Of a stretch of 41,783 nt of DNA, positions 25,113 through 34,728 are shown piece after piece (position 1 is the stretch's first letter; every line of letters starts with the position of its first letter). The stretch is from the NCBI GenBank assembly GCA_003030785.1, contig PYVH01000020.1, positions 1 through 41,783 of the forward strand, read 5' to 3'. Origin of the DNA: Marinobacter sp. B9-2. GTDB lineage: Bacteria > Pseudomonadota > Gammaproteobacteria > Pseudomonadales > Oleiphilaceae. The notes under the pieces were generated by a model. The model had not been told where the DNA came from. It saw only the letters and a list, made by a program, of their open reading frames with translations, and made no database searches. The position numbers and the translations under genes are program-made.

Positions 25113-25966
25113 TGGCTCTGTTGAGTACACCGGCTCAGCGCCGGATATCGCGGACCCTGGCGAACCTGTTGCTGCTGGTGCTGGTGGTGTACCTGGCTGT
25201 CAGTCTCGCCCGTATGACCTGGTTGTTCGCCTGGGACGACAGGCCGGTTCCCAGCGCGCCGGCCACAGACGGCGCCGGCAACATGGCCGGGTCCAGCGGC
25301 CTGACGACCTCCATGGCAGTGTATGATTTTTTCGGGCGTTCAGAGCGGCCGGCTGAAGTGGCGGAAGCCGTTCGCCGCTCGGCGCCGGAAACCCGCCTTC
25401 GGCTTCGGCTGGAAGGGGTACTGGTAGCACAGCGCCCGGAGGACTCCGGTGCTATAGTTGCTGGAAGTAATGGTCAAACAGCGTATTACCGGGTCGGGGA
25501 AATGTTGCCCGGCAATGCGGAACTTGCGGAAGTGGAGCCCGGGCGCATTCTGATTCGTCGGGGCGGACGCTACGAGACCCTGACCTTTGAAGAGCAGGTA
25601 TCCTCGGATCTGGTTGCAGAGGTGGCCGCCGAGCCGGCAGAATCAGGACCGGATGAGTTCCTGGCCAGCGCCCGCGAACAGATTGACAGTCAGGGCATAG
25701 CCGCACTGGCGCCTTTCGGGTTGAGCCCGGTGGACGACAGCGGTATGTCCGGCTATGTATACGACGGCTCTAACGCCATGCTCAATGCCGTCAACCTGCA
25801 GGCCGGTGATGTGATAACCGCCATCAACGGCCAGCGACTGGGTGATATCAGCCAGGACAAGGCCCTGCTTGAGAACTGGCGCGGCCAGGCCCAGCTGGAA
25901 ATAGAAATCGAGCGTGACGGATCCATCCTCACCATCAGTTATGCCATACCCGAGCAGTGGCGCTGA
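25112..25966 (+). CDS. gspC: Type II secretion system protein C
   Basis: A 284-residue inner-membrane protein linking the inner-membrane platform to the secretin. One N-terminal membrane helix (LANLLLLVLVVYLAVSLA), the homology region (LEGVLVAQRPEDSGAIVAGSNGQ, YRVGEML), and a C-terminal PDZ domain (GYVYDGSNAMLNAVNLQAGDVITAINGQRL). The ATG at 25112 overlaps the gspN stop. gspD follows within about 30 bases. No gspE-M genes lie beside it. Confidence 0.93.
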   Translation: MALLSTPAQRRISRTLANLLLLVLVVYLAVSLARMTWLFAWDDRPVPSAPATDGAGNMAGSSGLTTSMAVYDFFGRSERPAEVAEAVRRSAPETRLRLRLEGVLVAQRPEDSGAIVAGSNGQTAYYRVGEMLPGNAELAEVEPGRILIRRGGRYETLTFEEQVSSDLVAEVAAEPAESGPDEFLASAREQIDSQGIAALAPFGLSPVDDSGMSGYVYDGSNAMLNAVNLQAGDVITAINGQRLGDISQDKALLENWRGQAQLEIEIERDGSILTISYAIPEQWR

Positions 25967-25998
25967 CCGGGTTCATCGAAACAGGACGAAATCGCCAG

Positions 25999-27951
25999 AT
26001 GTATAACCATAAGACCAATCTTTTGCGGGCTATTGTCCTGCTTGTTCTCCTTCCCTTTATGTCCCTGGCGCACGGGCAGGAAGCCGAGACATGGCGGCTG
26101 AACCTGAAAGACGCCGATATCCGCGCGTTCGTGACCCAGGTGGCTGATATTACCGGGTACAGTTTTGTGGTGGATCCGAGGGTGAAGGGCAAGGTAACCG
26201 TGCTCTCCAGCGCGCCCATGAACAAGGATGAGATTTACGACCTGTTCCTGGCGGTTCTGAATGTTCATGGCTTTACCGCGATTCCCGGTGAAGAAGTGAT
26301 CAAGGTGGTGCAGCAGGTTGATGCCAAACAGTCCGCGGAAATCCTGGAGCGATTTCCCGAAACCCCCTCCGAGCAGCTGATCACCCGGGTTATCCAGATC
26401 GACAACGCCAACGCCCTGGAGCTGGTGCCGATCCTGCGCCCGCTGGTGGCCAAGTACGGCCACCTGGCCGGTGTGGCCGCGGCCAACGCGCTGATCATCA
26501 GCGATCATTCCTCGAACATCCAGCGTATCGAGCAGATTGTCCGGGAGCTGGATAGCCCGTCCAAGTACGAAGTGGAAGTCATTCAGCTTCAGGAAGCCTG
26601 GGTTGGCGACATGGTGACTCTGCTGCAGGAACTGGCCCCGGATGAACTGGGTCGGGCCGGTGGTGACAATGCCGCCAGAAAGTACAGCATCACCGCGGAC
26701 GAGCGCAGTAACCGGCTCATTCTGCGGGGTGATGAAACCTTCCGTGAGAAGATGCGCGGCCTGATCCGGCAGTTGGATCAGCCGTCAGCTACCGGTGGCG
26801 CTACCAAGGTGCTGCGGCTGAAGCACGCCGATGCCAAGAATCTCACTGAAATTCTCAAGGGTGTGATGGGCGAGCTGGTTAAAGAAGGCTCAGGGTCAGG
26901 GGGCTCCGCTGGAGGCTCACGACCGCAGAGCAATTTCGCGGTTTTTGCCGATGAAGGGTTGAACGCGCTGGTGGTTCGGGGCGAGCCGTCCCTGATGCAG
27001 GAAGCCGAGCAGATTGTCGCTGCTCTGGATGTGCGTCGTGCCCAGGTCATGATTGAGGCAGCGATTGTCGAGATCAGTGACGAATTGGGTCAGGATCTGG
27101 GCGTCCAGGTTGCCGTCGGTGACGAGTCTGGTGAATCCTCACCAGTGGCCGGCACCAACTTCGGCAACGTGGGTCGCAGCCTGGGTGAGGTATTGAGCGC
27201 GATTCTGACTGAATCCGCCATTACCCCCGCAACAGGTGGTATCACCATCGGCGCCGGCCAGCGTAACGAGGATGGTGTCAGTTGGGGGATTCTCCTGCAG
27301 GCGCTTTCCACCTCGGCGGCGGCAAACCTGCTTTCCACGCCGAGCATCATCACCCTGGACAACCAGGAATCGGAGATCATCGTGGGCCAGAATGTCCCGT
27401 TCCGCACTGGCCAGTCGACGGTTGTCGGTGACGGCACCACCAACCCGTTTACCACCATCGAGCGTCGCGATATTGGTCTGACCCTCAAGGTTACCCCGAC
27501 CATCAGCGCCGATGGTCTGGTTCGTCTGGTCGTCGAACAGACCACGGAGAACGTGGCAGACAGCATCGAGGACGCCTCGGATATCGTCACCAACAAGCGG
27601 GAAATCAAGACCACAGTGCTGGCAGATGACGGTGAGACCATCGTGCTGGGCGGTTTGACCCGGGATGATTACCAGGTCAACAGGAGCAAGGTGCCCCTGC
27701 TGGGTGATATTCCGTTTATCGGACGCCTGTTCTCATCGGAGTCGGAACGTCGGGTCAAGCGTAACCTGCTGGTTTTCCTGCGCCCGAAAATCATGCTGGG
27801 CAAAGAGGAGGCCGTTGCAGCCACCTCCGACAAATTCAATCAGCTATGGGACGTGAATCTGAACATCCGTGAAAAACTGGGTGTCCCGACGGAAGAACAG
27901 CGCCCGACGGTGGACGCGCTGTTCGAAGGCGGGAGCTCCCGGGTCCAGTAA
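25999..27951 (+). CDS. gspD: Type II secretion system secretin GspD
   Basis: A 650-residue outer-membrane channel protein. The signal peptide covers about residues 1-27 (hydrophobic LLRAIVLLVLLPFMSLAHG). N0-N3 domains follow (LNLKDADIRAFVTQVADITGYSFVVDPRVKGKVTV ...), with a Gly/Ser-rich loop in N3 (GSGSGGSAGGS). The secretin domain contains VPFRTGQ, RRDIGLTLKVTPTI and VPLLGDIPFIGRLF. The ATG at 25999 with AGGA upstream yields a proper signal peptide; the frame is open from a GTG at 25957. The stop is four bases from that of the convergent M48 gene. No pilotin or gspE gene follows, so the rest of the system must lie elsewhere. Confidence 0.96.
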   Translation: MYNHKTNLLRAIVLLVLLPFMSLAHGQEAETWRLNLKDADIRAFVTQVADITGYSFVVDPRVKGKVTVLSSAPMNKDEIYDLFLAVLNVHGFTAIPGEEVIKVVQQVDAKQSAEILERFPETPSEQLITRVIQIDNANALELVPILRPLVAKYGHLAGVAAANALIISDHSSNIQRIEQIVRELDSPSKYEVEVIQLQEAWVGDMVTLLQELAPDELGRAGGDNAARKYSITADERSNRLILRGDETFREKMRGLIRQLDQPSATGGATKVLRLKHADAKNLTEILKGVMGELVKEGSGSGGSAGGSRPQSNFAVFADEGLNALVVRGEPSLMQEAEQIVAALDVRRAQVMIEAAIVEISDELGQDLGVQVAVGDESGESSPVAGTNFGNVGRSLGEVLSAILTESAITPATGGITIGAGQRNEDGVSWGILLQALSTSAAANLLSTPSIITLDNQESEIIVGQNVPFRTGQSTVVGDGTTNPFTTIERRDIGLTLKVTPTISADGLVRLVVEQTTENVADSIEDASDIVTNKREIKTTVLADDGETIVLGGLTRDDYQVNRSKVPLLGDIPFIGRLFSSESERRVKRNLLVFLRPKIMLGKEEAVAATSDKFNQLWDVNLNIREKLGVPTEEQRPTVDALFEGGSSRVQ

Positions 27952-27955
27952 TCCC

Positions 27956-29953
27956 TCAGACAGCCAGTGGCGGCATCGGACAATCCATCTGATCCGCCAC
28001 CAGTCGCATCAGCTCGTATTCCTTTGTTTCCACCTTGCCATCGTGGGTGATGCAGTGCCCGCAGGCATCAATGATGGCCGGTTTCAGCAGAGGCGAGAGG
28101 CCGCTCAGTGCAGTCAACGCCTCCCGCAGCTGGCGCATGGTGACTTTCTCCAGAACCGGTTCAACACCATCCTTCGCACTCATGAAACCTGCCATCGCCT
28201 CCCGATACAGCTTTTCGGCGTCAGCCTGGGACTCAGAGCCAGCCCGCGCCATCAGGCTCAGGAGCCGCTGCAGGGCCGGCATGACCGGCTTGTAGCTCCT
28301 GTAGCGAACCGGTACCACTCTGGCTGCCTCATCGCCCAGATGGCGGGACAGAAAGCTTGTCAGGGCCAGTTCGAACAGGGTTACCCGGTTATCCGCTGCG
28401 ACCAGTTTCTGGACGTTGGTGATCAGCATTTCCCGTTCTTCCGGGTCCAGCTTGCGTAGTGCCGGCATGGCCAGTTCCAGAGCAGGGAAGCGGACGCCCT
28501 CACCAATGGTTTTCAGGGCGGGCAACAGTTTTTCCAGCAGTTCAGGCTGGCAGCCCAATACCGGGTGAGCCGGCAGCAGGTCCAGTCGTTCCGTTTGCTG
28601 GGGGCGTGGCAGTTCACTGATCAGCATGGCATAGCAAAGCTGTGTGGCCCCGGCACGGGTGTACAGAAGGTTCCGAAAGGTGGCTGGCAGCCGTTCCAGG
28701 AATCGCAGTGCGAAATCTTCGCTTTGCCGATTGATGGTTCCCACCTGATCTGAAAATTTCCGGCCCGGCTTTATGGTCCTTTCCGGGCTTGATGCGAGCG
28801 GTGATGTTCGCCCGCTCCTGCCGGTGACCGGTCCGAGGATGTCGGATGCCGCGCCGGTAAAGCCCGATGCCCCCGCTTCCTGCGCTGGTGTGGAATTGCG
28901 GTACAGGTCGGAGCCGGGCTCGGTATCCCGAAGCCGGCTGCGTAATCTGGCCAGCATGCCCGGTTGAATGGCATTGATTCGCTCGTCGATCGGCGGGTGG
29001 GATGCCAGCAAAGAGGTAAATTTCATCCGGGCACTCTCGCCAAAACACATGTGATTCATATCGCTGGCGTGGCTGGTGGTGTCCAGGTAGCCGCCCTTCA
29101 TGCCGATCTTGAACAGGGCACCGGCGATACCCTCGGGGTTGCGGGTAAACTGCACTGAAGAGGCATCCGCCAGCATCTCCCGCTGTCTGGAGACTGCCGC
29201 CTGTATAAGCCGGCCGAAGAAAACCCCCACATAGCCGATCACAAACAGGGCCAGACCGATAATGCCCATGGCAGCCTGGGCTCGGCCGTCCCGGGATCGG
29301 CCCACTCGGTGACCCCGGTAGAGCGAGGCCCGAAGCAGGAAGCCGCCGATCTGCCCGATCATCAGAATGCCGGCAAGCAGGGCGATGAGCCGGACGTTCA
29401 GCCGCATATCCCCGTTGAAAATATGGCTGAATTCGTGAGCGACTACACCCTGCAGTTCGTCTCGTGACAACTGGGTGATGGCGCCATGGGTCACAACCAT
29501 CACCGCCTCGCCGGGCGTGTAACCGGCCACAAACGCATTAATACCGGTTTCCAGGTCCATTACGTAGAGCTCCGGCACCGAAACACCGCTGGCAATGGCC
29601 ATTTCCTCGACAATATTGCGCAGTTTGCGCTCGTCACTGTCCCGGGTATCCGGATCAATCGGTCGCGCGCCGACCATTTTGGCCACCCGGTCGCCGCCGC
29701 CGGCCAGGTCGACCCAACGGAGCAGTGAACCCAGGACAATCAGCCCGACAACGGTAACGGCCGTTAACAGACCGTGATTGGAGAGCAGCCAGTGATGGAA
29801 GGCAAGACCTGAGGATTCGCTACGGGTTACGAAATAACCCACCAGACAGACGGCCAGCGTAATAAACGCGACGGCCGTCAGGAACAGGAAAACCAGCAGA
29901 CTGGTGTTGCGCCGGGCATGGGCCTGGCGCTGAAAGAAACCGGGGTGAGCCAT
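27956..29953 (-). CDS. M48-family membrane metallopeptidase with TerB-like C-terminal region
   Basis: A 665-residue membrane protease. Two N-terminal membrane helices precede the HtpX-like catalytic domain with the zinc motif HEFSH at residues 173-177 and the third-ligand helix SRQREMLADASS. Further helices lie between (RLIALLAGILMIGQIGGF, IIGLALFVIGYVGVFFG). The second half is soluble and helical, and its end (DACGHCITHDGKVETKEYELMRLVADQMDCP) resembles a TerB/DnaJ-type tellurite-resistance domain. Standard HtpX is about 290 residues, so this is an extended form. It follows lemA by 11 bases; LemA-M48 pairs are common in Proteobacteria and suggest envelope quality control. Confidence 0.9.
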   Translation of the reverse strand: MAHPGFFQRQAHARRNTSLLVFLFLTAVAFITLAVCLVGYFVTRSESSGLAFHHWLLSNHGLLTAVTVVGLIVLGSLLRWVDLAGGGDRVAKMVGARPIDPDTRDSDERKLRNIVEEMAIASGVSVPELYVMDLETGINAFVAGYTPGEAVMVVTHGAITQLSRDELQGVVAHEFSHIFNGDMRLNVRLIALLAGILMIGQIGGFLLRASLYRGHRVGRSRDGRAQAAMGIIGLALFVIGYVGVFFGRLIQAAVSRQREMLADASSVQFTRNPEGIAGALFKIGMKGGYLDTTSHASDMNHMCFGESARMKFTSLLASHPPIDERINAIQPGMLARLRSRLRDTEPGSDLYRNSTPAQEAGASGFTGAASDILGPVTGRSGRTSPLASSPERTIKPGRKFSDQVGTINRQSEDFALRFLERLPATFRNLLYTRAGATQLCYAMLISELPRPQQTERLDLLPAHPVLGCQPELLEKLLPALKTIGEGVRFPALELAMPALRKLDPEEREMLITNVQKLVAADNRVTLFELALTSFLSRHLGDEAARVVPVRYRSYKPVMPALQRLLSLMARAGSESQADAEKLYREAMAGFMSAKDGVEPVLEKVTMRQLREALTALSGLSPLLKPAIIDACGHCITHDGKVETKEYELMRLVADQMDCPMPPLAV

Positions 29954-29964
29954 GCCTCAGGGCC

Positions 29965-30552
29965 TCAGAAGGCCACTTTCGGTGCCTGGCGGGCTTCCGG
30001 TGATTCCAGTTCCAGCTGAGACGTTTCCTTGAAGGCGAACATGCCGGCAACAAAGTTGTTGGGGAACTGCTCACGGAAAATGTTGTAGCTCATCACGCCA
30101 TCGTTATAGGCCTGGCGCGCAAAGGCGACGCGGTTCTCGGTACTGGAGAGTTCTTCCATCAGTTGCTGGATGGTTTCGTTGGCCTTCAGTTCCGGGTAGT
30201 TTTCCGCCACCGCGTAGAAATTGGCAAGCGCCTTGGTCAGCAGGTTCTCGGCACTGCCCAGGCGCTGGATCTTGGTGCCATCACCGGGATCTTTGGCCGC
30301 ATCCTTCTGGGCGCTTACCGCATTGTTGCGGGCTTCCATCACCTGGGTGAGGGTGCTTTTCTCGTGGGTCAGGTACGCCTTGGCTGCTTCCACAAGGTTG
30401 GGAATCAGATCGTGCCTTCGCTGCAGCTGGACATCAATCTGGGCAAAGCCGTTCTTGAACTGGTTGCGCAGTGATACCAGGCGGTTATAGATAAAGACCA
30501 GATAAAAAACGACGACGGCAATAACGATCAGGCCGATAACGGTAGTTCCCAT
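29965..30552 (-). CDS. lemA: LemA family protein
   Basis: A 195-residue protein with an N-terminal membrane anchor (VIGLIVIAVVVFYLVFIYNRLVSLRN) followed by the LemA helical domain (QIDVQLQRRHDLIPNLVEAAKAYLTHE; ENLLTKALANFYAVAENYPELKAN; FARQAYNDGVMSYNIFREQFPNNF). Full length. Function is unsettled; neighbouring M48 peptidases are typical. It lies 22 bases after the GGDEF-EAL gene and 11 before the peptidase, so the three are probably one operon. AGGAG precedes the ATG. Confidence 0.95.
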   Translation of the reverse strand: MGTTVIGLIVIAVVVFYLVFIYNRLVSLRNQFKNGFAQIDVQLQRRHDLIPNLVEAAKAYLTHEKSTLTQVMEARNNAVSAQKDAAKDPGDGTKIQRLGSAENLLTKALANFYAVAENYPELKANETIQQLMEELSSTENRVAFARQAYNDGVMSYNIFREQFPNNFVAGMFAFKETSQLELESPEARQAPKVAF

Positions 30553-30574
30553 GGCTACTCCTCAGGGTGATTGA

Positions 30575-32635
30575 TCAGGCGTTATTTTCCACGATTTGCT
30601 CGTGAAAACCTTTTACGAAGGTCTCAAATTCGCGGGGCGGCAAAGGCTTGCTGAAGAAATAGCCCTGGGCCAGCTTGCAGCCGCGCTGGCTCAGATAGTA
30701 TTCCTGCTCTGCTGTTTCCACGCCCTCGGCAACCACTGTCAGATTCAGGCTCTTGCCAAGATCGATGATGGTGTTGGCGATTCTGGTGTCTTCCTCGTTG
30801 ACCAGCAGGTCCTGGATAAACTGCTTGTCGATTTTCAGGTGCTGGACAGGCATCTGTTTCAGGTAAGTGAGAGATGAGTAGCCGGTACCGAAGTCGTCCA
30901 CGGCGATGCTGATTCCCGCCTTGTTGAGCCTGTGAAGTTTGGCCACGGCATCTGAAAGGTTGGTCATGAAGCTGGTTTCGGTCACTTCAAGCTCCAGGCG
31001 CCCGGCAGGAATCCTGTGTCGTCGCAGGGTATCGAGAATGTCATCGACGATGGTTTCCTGGCGCAACTGAACCGCTGACAAGTTAACGGCTATGCGCAGC
31101 GGAGAGCCATCCGATGCCCAGCGGGCGGCCTGCCAGCAGGCCTGGTCCAGCACCCACTGGCCGATTTCAACGATGGAACCATTCGCTTCGGCTACTGGTA
31201 TGAACGTGTCGGGAGGCACCATGCCGCGAGTCGGGTGCTCCCAGCGCAGGAGTGCCTCGGCCCCGATTACCCGTTTACTCTCCAGATTGATCTGGGGTTG
31301 GTAAACCAGGTGGAGTTGGTGATTCGAGAGCGCATTGGAGAGGTCTTTTTCCAGTTGCTTACGGTCCCGGATTTCCTGATCAATGCTGGCAACGTAGAAC
31401 TGGAAGTGGTTATGGCCGTTCTGCTTGGCCAGGGTCATGGTCTGCTCGGCACTTTGCAGCAGGCGGTCGGCCTGATTGGTGTCCGACGGGAACAGCGCAA
31501 CCCCCATGGTGGCAGTCATTGAAATGTGCTGCTCCTCGACCAGCATGGGCGCGCTGATACAGGCAAGGATACGCTCGGCCGTGTCTGCCGCCTGAAACCC
31601 GTCCCGCAGTCCTTTCTGAACAATCACGAACTGGTCACTGCCGAGGCGCGCAATGGTAAAGCGGGCATTGTCCAGCTTGCTGGTCAGCCGGTCTGCGATG
31701 GTCTGCAGGATCAGGTCGCCGGAGCGAAAACCGCACTGCTCATTTACCGATTTGAAGTCATCAATGCCGCAGACGATCAGGGACAGCTGCGCGTTGCGCT
31801 TGCTGGCATCCTCGATGTCCCGCACCAGCAGTTCCATAAAGGTATCCCGGCTGGGCAGGCCGGTGAGCTGATCATAGCGGGACAGCCGGCTTACACGGTC
31901 TTCCGCCTCCCGGTGGCGTTTCTGACTGTCACCAATGGCGACCAGGAGATTGTTGGTGGCGTTTACCCAGAGGCCGAGCTCGTCGCTCTGGTGGCCGGAA
32001 GGCGTGGAAACCAGGCGGTCATCCGGATGAGCAGGGTCCACCTGTTTCACGGAACTGACGATTCTCAGCAGCGGTCGCGTCAGAAGCAGATGGAAAACAT
32101 AGAACAGCACCATTCCGAGTATAAGTGCCGTCGCTATGCCGGAAGCGAAGGTCACCGCGGCCCTGTCCAGCCAGGTGCGGGCTGCCGGCGCGGTGTCATA
32201 GTGAACATCGAGATAGCCATAGACGCTCTCCGGGCTGCCTTCCCGGAACAGCGGTTCCCGATACAGGCGCTCGGCTTCGAAAATCGGATCGGTCACCGGG
32301 CGGAAGGCGGTTTCCTGGAGCGGGCGGTTGCGATTTCCCAGCGGATCGCCGTCTGGGTGGACGATGCGGGCCATATGCACGGCTTCTTTCGCGAAAAGGC
32401 CGTCCACCACTTGCTGGGCCAACTCGGCATCGATGCTGAACACTGCCTGGGTGGCTGCGTCTTTTACCATCGCGATTGTCTGTTCTGCGTCGTTGTCCAG
32501 TCCCAGAGACACGCGCTGCGCATCCAGGATAACCTGTATGGTGCTGACAATAACGCCACTGACAAGGGCCACGGCAAGAATCCACCGTAAGATTCGATAG
32601 CCCAGGCGATGTTCAACCTCGAAGGAGTTTTGCAT
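30575..32635 (-). CDS. Membrane c-di-GMP phosphodiesterase (degenerate GGDEF, intact EAL)
   Basis: A 686-residue sensor. Two membrane helices (about residues 17-35 and 160-185) bracket a periplasmic domain; a HAMP-like linker follows. The GGDEF domain (YDQLTGLPSRDTFMELL) has LGSDQF at the active site and should be inactive as a cyclase. The EAL domain keeps EALLRWEHP, VNLSAVQLR, VTETSF, DDFGTGYSSL, KIDKQFI and AEGVETAEQ, so c-di-GMP hydrolysis is expected. It is the first gene of a tight set with lemA and the M48 peptidase. The periplasmic signal is unknown. Confidence 0.93.
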   Translation of the reverse strand: MQNSFEVEHRLGYRILRWILAVALVSGVIVSTIQVILDAQRVSLGLDNDAEQTIAMVKDAATQAVFSIDAELAQQVVDGLFAKEAVHMARIVHPDGDPLGNRNRPLQETAFRPVTDPIFEAERLYREPLFREGSPESVYGYLDVHYDTAPAARTWLDRAAVTFASGIATALILGMVLFYVFHLLLTRPLLRIVSSVKQVDPAHPDDRLVSTPSGHQSDELGLWVNATNNLLVAIGDSQKRHREAEDRVSRLSRYDQLTGLPSRDTFMELLVRDIEDASKRNAQLSLIVCGIDDFKSVNEQCGFRSGDLILQTIADRLTSKLDNARFTIARLGSDQFVIVQKGLRDGFQAADTAERILACISAPMLVEEQHISMTATMGVALFPSDTNQADRLLQSAEQTMTLAKQNGHNHFQFYVASIDQEIRDRKQLEKDLSNALSNHQLHLVYQPQINLESKRVIGAEALLRWEHPTRGMVPPDTFIPVAEANGSIVEIGQWVLDQACWQAARWASDGSPLRIAVNLSAVQLRQETIVDDILDTLRRHRIPAGRLELEVTETSFMTNLSDAVAKLHRLNKAGISIAVDDFGTGYSSLTYLKQMPVQHLKIDKQFIQDLLVNEEDTRIANTIIDLGKSLNLTVVAEGVETAEQEYYLSQRGCKLAQGYFFSKPLPPREFETFVKGFHEQIVENNA

Positions 32636-32848
32636 TCAGGCCTGTCTTATTCCGGTTTGCAGGACGATCGTTCCGCATTATTCAGGGCGAAAGTATCACA
32701 CCTCGGGCGACGTGCTTGGGGCCTCACCCTGATTATTGGTTTTAAGTATGGTTCAGAGTCTCGATATGTTCATGGAGTATCGGCGATTTTTTCAAAGATT
32801 TCAGGGTGTGCTTGTATCAAATTGTAATTGCTCTCATGTGACAGACAC
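32636..32848. other. Intergenic region upstream of the GGDEF-EAL gene
   Basis: About 210 bases, AT-rich, between the sodB terminator and the phosphodiesterase start. No strong promoter match, repeat or small gene was seen. Confidence 0.5.
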
Positions 32849-32876
32849 AAAAACGCCCGCCTGGGGCGGGCGTTTC
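32849..32876 (-). terminator. Rho-independent terminator of sodB
   Basis: On the minus strand AAACGCCCGCC and GGCGGGCGTTT arms around a short loop are followed by TTTTTGTG. It starts about 40 bases after the sodB stop. Confidence 0.9.
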
Positions 32877-32917
32877 AACACAGTCCTGAGGGACTGTATC
32901 CGGAAGCGAGACCTCGA

Positions 32918-33496
32918 TCAGGCGAGGTTTTCGTTCACGAAATCCCAGTTGACCAGGTTCCAGAAAGCTTCCAGATAGTTCGGGCGGGAATTGCGGTAAT
33001 CGATGTAGTACGCATGCTCCCAGATGTCGACAGTCAGCACTGGCTTGTCGGCACCGGTCAGCGGCGTTTCAGCATTGCTGGTGTTAACAATGCCAACGCT
33101 GCCGTCAGCTTTCTTGACCAGCCAGGTCCAGCCAGAACCGAAGTTGTTGGCGGCCTTGTCGTTGAATTCTTTCTTGAAGTCCTCGAAAGAACCGAAAGCC
33201 TTCTCGATGGCTTCCTTGGCAGCGCCAGTGGGCTCACCACCGCCATTCGGGCTCATGCAGTGCCAGTAGAAGGTATGGTTCCAGACTTGCGCGGCGTTGT
33301 TGAACAGCGGGCCGCTGGCACTCTTGATGATATCTTCAAGAGATTTGTTGGCGTTGTCTGTACCTTCGATCAGGCCATTGAGCTTGGTAACGTAGGTGTT
33401 GTGGTGCTTGCCGTAATGGTACTCAAGGGTTTCCTGAGAGATGTGCGGCTCCAGTGCGTTCTTTTCATAAGGCAGTGCGGGAAGTTCAAATGCCAT
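32918..33496 (-). CDS. sodB: Superoxide dismutase, Fe type
   Basis: A 192-residue cytoplasmic enzyme converting superoxide to oxygen and peroxide. Metal ligands are in YHYGKHHNTYV (His), VWNHTFYWHCM (His) and DIWEHAYYIDY (Asp, His). The Gln in NNAAQVWNHTF and SGWTWLV favour iron over manganese. Full length with GGGAGAA before the ATG. It lies 71 bases downstream of purK on the same strand, so some read-through is possible, but it has its own terminator and probably its own promoter. Confidence 0.97.
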   Translation of the reverse strand: MAFELPALPYEKNALEPHISQETLEYHYGKHHNTYVTKLNGLIEGTDNANKSLEDIIKSASGPLFNNAAQVWNHTFYWHCMSPNGGGEPTGAAKEAIEKAFGSFEDFKKEFNDKAANNFGSGWTWLVKKADGSVGIVNTSNAETPLTGADKPVLTVDIWEHAYYIDYRNSRPNYLEAFWNLVNWDFVNENLA

Positions 33497-33567
33497 GAGG
33501 TCGTTCTCCCTGTCTCTCTGTTTATGGTTACGTTCACCAACCCAATATAAGGGCGGTGTGAGTTATA

Positions 33568-34686
33568 TCAAGTCTTTGCTGTCAAAGAACTTTTAAACTC
33601 GGGGCTGCCGGGCAGGAACTGCGCGCAGTTCTTAACCCGCCACACCAGCTCCTCGTAGCTGTCCGCCAGAATGTTCACATGGCCCAGCTTACGGCCCGGT
33701 CGTTCACCTTTATTATAGAGGTGAATATGGGCATAGGGCAGTTCGAGGACGCGCTCGATGTCGCCATGCTCGCCGATGATATTGATCATGCAGCTTACGC
33801 CACGGGGCGCGACATTCCCAAGAGGGTGTCCGCTCACCGCACGGATGTGGTTCTCGAACTGGCTGGTCATCGCCCCTTCGATGGTCCAGTGCCCGGAGTT
33901 ATGAACCCGCGGGGCCATCTCGTTGGCCACCAGGCCATCGGCGGTCTCGAACAGCTCAAGAGTTAGTACGCCGACATAATCCAATTCGTTCAGTAGTGCC
34001 TTGATGTAGCGCTCGGCATCTCCCTGAATATGTTTTTCGAGCTTGGGTGCCGGCGCAATCGAGTAACGCAGGATGCCTTCGTGGTGGGTGTTCTCAGCAA
34101 TCGGATAGAATGCCAGTTCACCGTCTTCAGCGCGCACCGCGATAATCGAGACTTCCCGGTGGAAGTCGACAAACTTTTCCACGATCAGACGCGGGTGGCC
34201 GATAGACTCCCATGCAGCCTCTGCTTCTTCGGGCGATCTGAGCACAGCCTGGCCCTTGCCGTCATAACCTTCAGTGTTGGACTTTGCCACCACAGGGCAG
34301 CCAAGTTCCTCGGCAGCGGCTTTCAATGAGGCCGCGCAGTCGGCAATCTTCCACTCCGGCGTCGGGATGCCCAGCTGGCCGAACAGGGTTTTCTCGGCTT
34401 CCCGGTTCTGGCATACCTGCAGGGCCCGGGGGCAGGGATGGACAGGTTTGTGGGCCGAAATTTTCTCGGCTACGTCCACCGGCAGGTGTTCGAACTCATA
34501 GGTAACGCGGTCAACCCTTGAGAGGAAGTCATCCAGGTATTCGCCATCGCGGTCGATGATGACTTCACCAAGGCCGGCACTGGGGCTGCCGGACATGTCA
34601 TAGAAAACAAAGGTCTTGGCCAGTGGGTATCCGGCCAGTGCCAGCATTCTTCCCAGTTGGCCGGCGCCCAGTACACCAATTCTCAT
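33568..34686 (-). CDS. purK: N5-carboxyaminoimidazole ribonucleotide synthase
   Basis: A 372-residue ATP-grasp enzyme making N5-CAIR from AIR, bicarbonate and ATP in purine synthesis. MRIGVLGAGQLGRMLA, the ATP-grasp segments (VVAKSNTEGYDGKGQAVL; IVEKFVDFHREVSIIAVR) and NEMAPRVHNSGHWTIEGA are diagnostic. The ATG at 34686 has AGGAGA upstream; the longer open frame reads into the palindromic element and is rejected. It is normally coupled to purE; here 169 bases containing a 110-bp palindrome separate them. Confidence 0.97.
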   Translation of the reverse strand: MRIGVLGAGQLGRMLALAGYPLAKTFVFYDMSGSPSAGLGEVIIDRDGEYLDDFLSRVDRVTYEFEHLPVDVAEKISAHKPVHPCPRALQVCQNREAEKTLFGQLGIPTPEWKIADCAASLKAAAEELGCPVVAKSNTEGYDGKGQAVLRSPEEAEAAWESIGHPRLIVEKFVDFHREVSIIAVRAEDGELAFYPIAENTHHEGILRYSIAPAPKLEKHIQGDAERYIKALLNELDYVGVLTLELFETADGLVANEMAPRVHNSGHWTIEGAMTSQFENHIRAVSGHPLGNVAPRGVSCMINIIGEHGDIERVLELPYAHIHLYNKGERPGRKLGHVNILADSYEELVWRVKNCAQFLPGSPEFKSSLTAKT

Positions 34687-34728
34687 TTGTGTTCTCCTGC
34701 CTGATCCAGGCATTGCTCGAATGTTCGG

